Assembly: GCA_045532655.1 (NCBI GenBank)
Contig: JAZSGI010000108.1
Span: forward strand, 1-17,345
Length of the DNA: 17,345 nucleotides
Reading direction: 5' to 3'
Source: JAVBQJ01 sp045532655
Lineage (GTDB): Bacteria; Verrucomicrobiota; Lentisphaeria; Victivallales; Victivallaceae
This document shows, piece by piece, positions 13,491 through 17,345 of the stretch. Under the pieces are notes generated by a model. That model saw only the letters and a list, made by a program, of their open reading frames with translations. It searched no databases and was not told where the DNA came from. The stretch's first letter is position 1. Each line of letters opens with the position of its first letter. Both the position numbers and the translations under genes were made by a program.

Positions 13491-14753
13491 ATGTTTTCCG
13501 GCACAGCAGAAAATTGCCGCCGCAGGGGAAAGAAAATATCTCCTTTTTTCCCGGAGAAAAGGCGTTTTGCCGAACTTGCCTCCGGTGTTTACGATATCCG
13601 CGCCGATGCTGTTGCCCGCAGGTGCAGCCGGGGGGAAAGCGATGAAGAAATAACGCTTTACCGGCAGGGGCTTTCGCCGTCAGAAGCCGTTGTTGCCGCC
13701 GGTCTTGATAAGATAATTTCCGGAGCCATGCAATGGCACTGCGGCGATACAGACAAAAATATGACGGAGATCAGGGAAGAACTTTTTGCTCTTTCTGCAG
13801 AATGGCGGCGGATGGCGGCAGGTGATTTTGACCGTTTTGCCGCATTGCGAAATGCTGCTCCGGCGAGTGCCGCCTTGCAGGGCGGCCGCTGTTACGGTGA
13901 TTTGCCGGAGGCAGATATTGCCGCCGGGATGGGCGAAGCCGCCCGGTGGGATACTCAGGAATTGATTCTCCGTTACCGGCTTGAGGCGTGGCAGTCATTG
14001 CTGCTTAAAGCCGGCAAAATCACTTTGGAGGTTACAGCTGCCAATGCTCAGCAGTTGCGCCGTCTGCTGCGCCGGATGCGTTTTCACCGTTTGCTTTGCC
14101 GGGCATCCGGCAGCGGTGTCGACGGTGGAGGAACATCTTTGCGTATGGAGATATCCGGCCCGGCAGATATTTTGCTTGAATCCCGCAAATACGGTATGAA
14201 TCTTGCCTGCTTCTTTCCGGCTGTGACTCTGATGCCGCAGTGGAAACTGGAGAGCCGCATCAAATACCGGGAACATGATTGTATTCTGAGTGTGGACCGT
14301 GAAGAGGCGGCGGTGGGGGATATTGCCCGCCGCAGCGGGACGGGAGCGTATGAGCCGGAGGAATTTGCCATGTTCAGGGAAAATTTTGCCGGACAGACGG
14401 ACAACAGCTGGTTACTTTGCGATGATATTATGCTTTTCCGTGATTCTGACGGTACGCTGATAATCCCGGATTTTGTATTTACAGACGGGGGAGGGCGGCG
14501 CATTGCTCTGGAACTTTTTCATTTGTGGCACTCGGCAAAACTTCTGCCGCGCCTGCAGTGGCTGCAGCGCAATTTGCACGAGAAAATCATTGTCGGTATT
14601 GACAGGCGGATACTGCCGCGGGGAACAAATGCCGGGGAGTTTCTGGCGGCTTATCCCGGACTTGAAAACAGAGTGTTTCTTTACCGTGATTATCCCGGAG
14701 CAAGCACAGTTGCCAAAATGCTGAATAAGTTACTGCAGTTCGACGCTTCTTAA
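13491..14753 (+). CDS. DUF790/Bax1-like nuclease family protein
   Basis: A 420-residue protein; ATG 13491 is two bases after the purF-like stop, with no clear ribosome site, so translational coupling is likely. A TTG at 13452 inside the previous gene is an unlikely start. Residues 222-235 read SGPADILLESRKYG and are followed by a conserved W-x-L element (MPQWKLESRI), matching the DUF790 pattern. The C-terminal part carries a PD-(D/E)XK-like nuclease core: IIPDFVF (about 324-330) and ALELFHLW (about 339-346). In archaea this family (Bax1) is a structure-specific nuclease that pairs with the XPB helicase in DNA repair. No helicase gene is next to it here. Its 3' end overlaps comM by 24 bases on the opposite strand. 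Confidence 0.65.
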   Translation: MFSGTAENCRRRGKKISPFFPEKRRFAELASGVYDIRADAVARRCSRGESDEEITLYRQGLSPSEAVVAAGLDKIISGAMQWHCGDTDKNMTEIREELFALSAEWRRMAAGDFDRFAALRNAAPASAALQGGRCYGDLPEADIAAGMGEAARWDTQELILRYRLEAWQSLLLKAGKITLEVTAANAQQLRRLLRRMRFHRLLCRASGSGVDGGGTSLRMEISGPADILLESRKYGMNLACFFPAVTLMPQWKLESRIKYREHDCILSVDREEAAVGDIARRSGTGAYEPEEFAMFRENFAGQTDNSWLLCDDIMLFRDSDGTLIIPDFVFTDGGGRRIALELFHLWHSAKLLPRLQWLQRNLHEKIIVGIDRRILPRGTNAGEFLAAYPGLENRVFLYRDYPGASTVAKMLNKLLQFDAS

Positions 14754-16265
14754 GCTGATCGCTTCGTAAAGATGTGAATCTGCAATCTTTTCCGCTCCGG
14801 CAAGATCAGCTATGGTTCTTGCGACCTTTAAAATCCTGTCATAAGCCCTCGGACTCAGGCGGAAACGGTGTATTGCCTGCCGCAGCAGCACTGCCCCGGC
14901 CCGGTCGACAGCGCAGAAAGTCTGCAGACCTTTGCTGTCCAGCCATGCATTACACCTGTACATTCCGTTGTAACGGTTTTGCTGGATCTCTCTGGCTTTA
15001 TTCACCCGCAGGGCGATTTCTGCACTGCTTTCACCTGCCGGAGCTTCAAGGAGCTCTTCCTGTGTCAACTGCAGAACCTCAACATGCAGATCTATGCGGT
15101 CGAGCAGCGGACCGGAAACCTTGCGTAAATAGCGATTTTTCTCGTCTGGTTTGCATCTGCATCCCAGTTCCACATCTCCCCTGCCGCAAGGACAGGGATT
15201 CATAGCCGCAACGAGCATGAAATCAGCAGGGAAAACACAGCTCCCTGCTGCTCTTGTAACAGTAATAGTGCCGTTTTCCAGCGGCTGGCGCAGGACTTCC
15301 AGTACATTACGCTTGAATTCCGGCAGTTCGTCCAGAAAAAGAACTCCATTATGCGCCATACTTATTTCGCCCGGACGCAGATCTTTGCCGCCGCCGATAA
15401 GTCCCACGTCACTTGTTGTATGGTGCGGGGAACGGAACGGGCGGGTCGTTACAAGACTGCCGTTGGCAGGCAGTGTACCTGCTACACTGTGGATGCGTGA
15501 AGTTTCCAGAATTTCCTCTCTGCTCATAGGCGGCAGTATTCCGGCAAGGCGCATTGCAAGCATGGATTTTCCGGTTCCTGGAGGGCCGATCATCAATGCA
15601 TTGTGACCGCCTGCGGCAGCGATTTCCATGGCACGGCGTGCGGCTATCTGCCCTTTGATATCGGCAAAATCAGGTACATTACAAGGGGGTGCTGACAGGG
15701 GAGTGACTGTATTTGCACCGGAAAAAGGAGTAAAACTTTCCGGATTTTTGAAGAACTCTGCCGTCTGGGAGATGGTGGAAACACCATATACGGGAATATC
15801 TCCTGCGGCTGCGGCTGCTTCGCGAGCATTGGCGTCAGGGACGATAATTGCATCGATCCTGTCACGCATTTCAGCTGCGAGCATGGCAATGGCGAGAACT
15901 CCTTTAACTGCCCTTATTCTGCCGTTGAGAGCCAGCTCACCCACTATCATTGTCCGTTGGGGCAGCTCCTGCGGGATCATGTTTGCTGCCGCCAGAACAG
16001 TTACAGCAATAGGTAAATCAAATGCTGCTCCCTCTTTTTTCAGATCTGCCGGCGCAAGATTGATAATAGTAAGACCTTCCGGAGGATTAAAACCTGAACT
16101 TGCCAGAGCTGACCATACCCTGTCCCTGCTTTCCCGTACAGCGGCATCGGGCAGACCAACTATGGAAACTGCCGATTGAGTGCCTTTGCCGGAACAATTT
16201 GCTTCTATTTCCACAAGGTTTGCGGTCAACCCGGTCAATGCAGCGGAACAGCATTTGGCAAGCAT
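14730..16265 (-). CDS. comM: ComM/YifB-type Mg-chelatase-like AAA+ ATPase
   Basis: A 511-residue protein, the usual length, with a GAGGAG ribosome site upstream of the ATG. The N-terminal Lon-substrate-like domain has VSIVGLPDAAVRESRDRVWS (33-52). Next come the AAA+ core with Walker A GPPGTGKS (227-234), Walker B VLFLDE (308-313), a TRPFRSPHHTTSD stretch, and a Cys-rich MNPCPCGRGD...GCRCKP element near 360. ComM is a hexameric helicase that extends branch migration during natural transformation and recombination; many bacteria without obvious competence also have it. It lies 12 bases after recJ on the same strand, so the two are probably co-expressed in DNA uptake or repair. The C-terminus ends at the DUF790 gene. 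Confidence 0.95.
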   Translation of the reverse strand: MLAKCCSAALTGLTANLVEIEANCSGKGTQSAVSIVGLPDAAVRESRDRVWSALASSGFNPPEGLTIINLAPADLKKEGAAFDLPIAVTVLAAANMIPQELPQRTMIVGELALNGRIRAVKGVLAIAMLAAEMRDRIDAIIVPDANAREAAAAAGDIPVYGVSTISQTAEFFKNPESFTPFSGANTVTPLSAPPCNVPDFADIKGQIAARRAMEIAAAGGHNALMIGPPGTGKSMLAMRLAGILPPMSREEILETSRIHSVAGTLPANGSLVTTRPFRSPHHTTSDVGLIGGGKDLRPGEISMAHNGVLFLDELPEFKRNVLEVLRQPLENGTITVTRAAGSCVFPADFMLVAAMNPCPCGRGDVELGCRCKPDEKNRYLRKVSGPLLDRIDLHVEVLQLTQEELLEAPAGESSAEIALRVNKAREIQQNRYNGMYRCNAWLDSKGLQTFCAVDRAGAVLLRQAIHRFRLSPRAYDRILKVARTIADLAGAEKIADSHLYEAISLRSVELQ

Positions 16266-16277
16266 GGAAACTTCTCC

Positions 16278-17345
16278 TCAATAAACCGGTTTAATATCAA
16301 TAACGCACAGTTGCGGCGTTGAATTGCCGCCGTAAGTATTAAGCTGCGGAGTGGCAAGAACATCAAAAAAACGTCCCTGAAACTTTGTCATATCTGCGCT
16401 GAATGCGATAAAATCCATAACAGCGTTGCTGCGGTCCTTGAATGTGCCGCGCAAATGCTTCTGTCCAACGGGACTTGATCTGGTGATCTCCACTTCGTTG
16501 AGTCTGAAGACCGGTTTGGGCATACCGTGGCCGAAAGGAGCCAGCTGGTCAAGAAGTTCAAAGAACCTGCCGGAAAAATCAGAAATGACAACTTCGCCGT
16601 CATAGGCGATAAATTCTTCAAGATCGGCACTGTTGAGCTGTGATTTGACACAATTTTCAAAGGCAGTTTTAAATGTATCGATTTTATCAGCAGCCAGCCC
16701 GATACCCACAGCCATAGGGTGTCCGCCGAAACGGTCAAGAAGATCATTTGTGCTTGCCAGAATGTCCACCAGATTCAGATTCCCGATACTTCTGCCGGAA
16801 CCGTAAGCGGCGTCGCCGTCAATGGTCAGTACCACAGCCGGGCGGTTGTAATCTCTTGCCAGTCTGCTTGCCACGATACCGATCACGCCCTGATGCCAGT
16901 TGTTTCCTGCCACGACCAGTGCATAATTTTTGTCTGGGTCGAAGTTTTCTGCAATGACCTTGCTGGCTTCCTTGTAAATATCCTGTTCAAGTTCCTGCCT
17001 GGTACGGTTGAAAGTTTCCAGTTCCCCGGCAAAATTATATGCTTCCACAATGTTTTCCGATTCCAGAAGCTGCAGTGCGATATTGGCATCCCCGACTCTT
17101 CCGGCGGCATTGATGCGGGGGGCAAGGCGGAAAGTTATATCCGCAGGGACAAGGTCACCGCTTAAACGGCAGCTTTCTATAAGAGCCCTGATGCCGGGGC
17201 GTATCTGCCGGCGGAGAATACTGATCCCGTTACGCACAAGAATACGGTTCTCTCCGGTCAGCGGCACAATATCTGCAACTGTACCGAGAGCGACAAAATC
17301 CAGAACCTCTTCCAGCTTTGTGGTGAAACCGCCCAGATTGTTTTC
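16278..17345 (-). CDS. recJ: Single-stranded-DNA exonuclease RecJ (partial, N-terminus outside window)
   Basis: The frame enters at the window edge with LGTVADIVPLTGENRILVRNG, the segment that closes the DHH catalytic domain. It goes on with APRINAAGR, the DHHA1 domain (NWHQGVIGIVASRLA, GSGRS, FGGHPMAVGIGL) and the C-terminal OB-fold (PFGHGMPKPVF). About 355 codons are present; the N-terminal DHH motif lies outside. RecJ degrades single-stranded DNA 5' to 3' in the RecF pathway and in mismatch and base excision repair. The stop (16280-16278) is 12 bases before comM and forms part of the ribosome site region of that gene. Nothing suggests a defect. Confidence 0.95.
   Translation of the reverse strand, partial: ENNLGGFTTKLEEVLDFVALGTVADIVPLTGENRILVRNGISILRRQIRPGIRALIESCRLSGDLVPADITFRLAPRINAAGRVGDANIALQLLESENIVEAYNFAGELETFNRTRQELEQDIYKEASKVIAENFDPDKNYALVVAGNNWHQGVIGIVASRLARDYNRPAVVLTIDGDAAYGSGRSIGNLNLVDILASTNDLLDRFGGHPMAVGIGLAADKIDTFKTAFENCVKSQLNSADLEEFIAYDGEVVISDFSGRFFELLDQLAPFGHGMPKPVFRLNEVEITRSSPVGQKHLRGTFKDRSNAVMDFIAFSADMTKFQGRFFDVLATPQLNTYGGNSTPQLCVIDIKPVY
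16282..16293. promoter_or_regulatory. Palindrome TAAACCGGTTTA between recJ and comM
   Basis: A perfect 12-base palindrome within the last codons of recJ, 16 bases before the comM start. It could be an operator or a hairpin at the comM ribosome site, or be a chance result of the Lys-Pro-Val-Tyr codons. Confidence 0.2.

Noticed and set aside
15151..16179. Plus-strand frames of 151 and 183 codons within comM
   Set aside because: They are antisense to the Walker A/B region of ComM and have no supporting start signals or domains.

Overview
The window looks like a chromosomal segment from a member of the Lentisphaerota (Victivallis-like, PVC superphylum). This is inferred from four things: a short type II secretion/type IV pseudopilin with the N-terminus KKKHFTLIELLVVIAIIAIL that is co-transcribed with glycoside hydrolases, a nearby AraC regulator, the overall codon flavour, and a PurF-like protein of the MGGFFG type. 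No rRNA, tRNA, CRISPR array, insertion sequence or integrase was recognised. All gene names rest on motif recognition by eye; no database search was run.

Left part (1-6430, all minus strand): a carbohydrate-use locus. An AraC-family regulator (5843-5040) precedes a promoter, which is followed by a tight operon of pseudopilin (4858-4115), a TIM-barrel glycoside-hydrolase-like protein without a signal peptide (4088-2280), and a secreted GH71-like glycosidase with what looks like the start of a LamG domain at the window edge (2246 to beyond base 1). Upstream of araC lies the decayed, frameshifted 3' end of another glycoside hydrolase (about 6425-6040) that still keeps its intrinsic terminator.

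Middle part (6433-10974, plus strand): a compact five-gene operon with a consensus promoter: phosphofructokinase (pfk), a YjbQ/UPF0047 protein, a YycJ-type metallo-beta-lactamase-fold protein, a zinc-ribbon pseudokinase, and a UDP-glucuronate decarboxylase-type sugar nucleotide enzyme. The genes overlap or are spaced by 18 bases or fewer.

A-T rich gap and small regulators (10975-11843): a promoter, a 59-residue helix-turn-helix protein, and a 152-residue protein with an N-terminal cysteine cluster and a possible second HTH.

Right part (11844-17345): a promoter and a structured leader of about 150 nt containing three small hairpins that present the same TTGCCG loop. These precede a PurF-like amidophosphoribosyltransferase whose N-terminal catalytic cysteine is glycine. 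A DUF790/Bax1-like nuclease follows directly. It converges with, and overlaps by 24 bases, the ComM/YifB AAA+ ATPase on the other strand, which itself sits behind recJ (5' end outside the window). The three DNA-handling genes (DUF790, comM, recJ) form a small recombination/repair neighbourhood. The most unusual items are the repeated-loop leader, the Cys-to-Gly PurF paralog, the pseudokinase with a zinc ribbon, and the pseudopilin/glycosidase operon.
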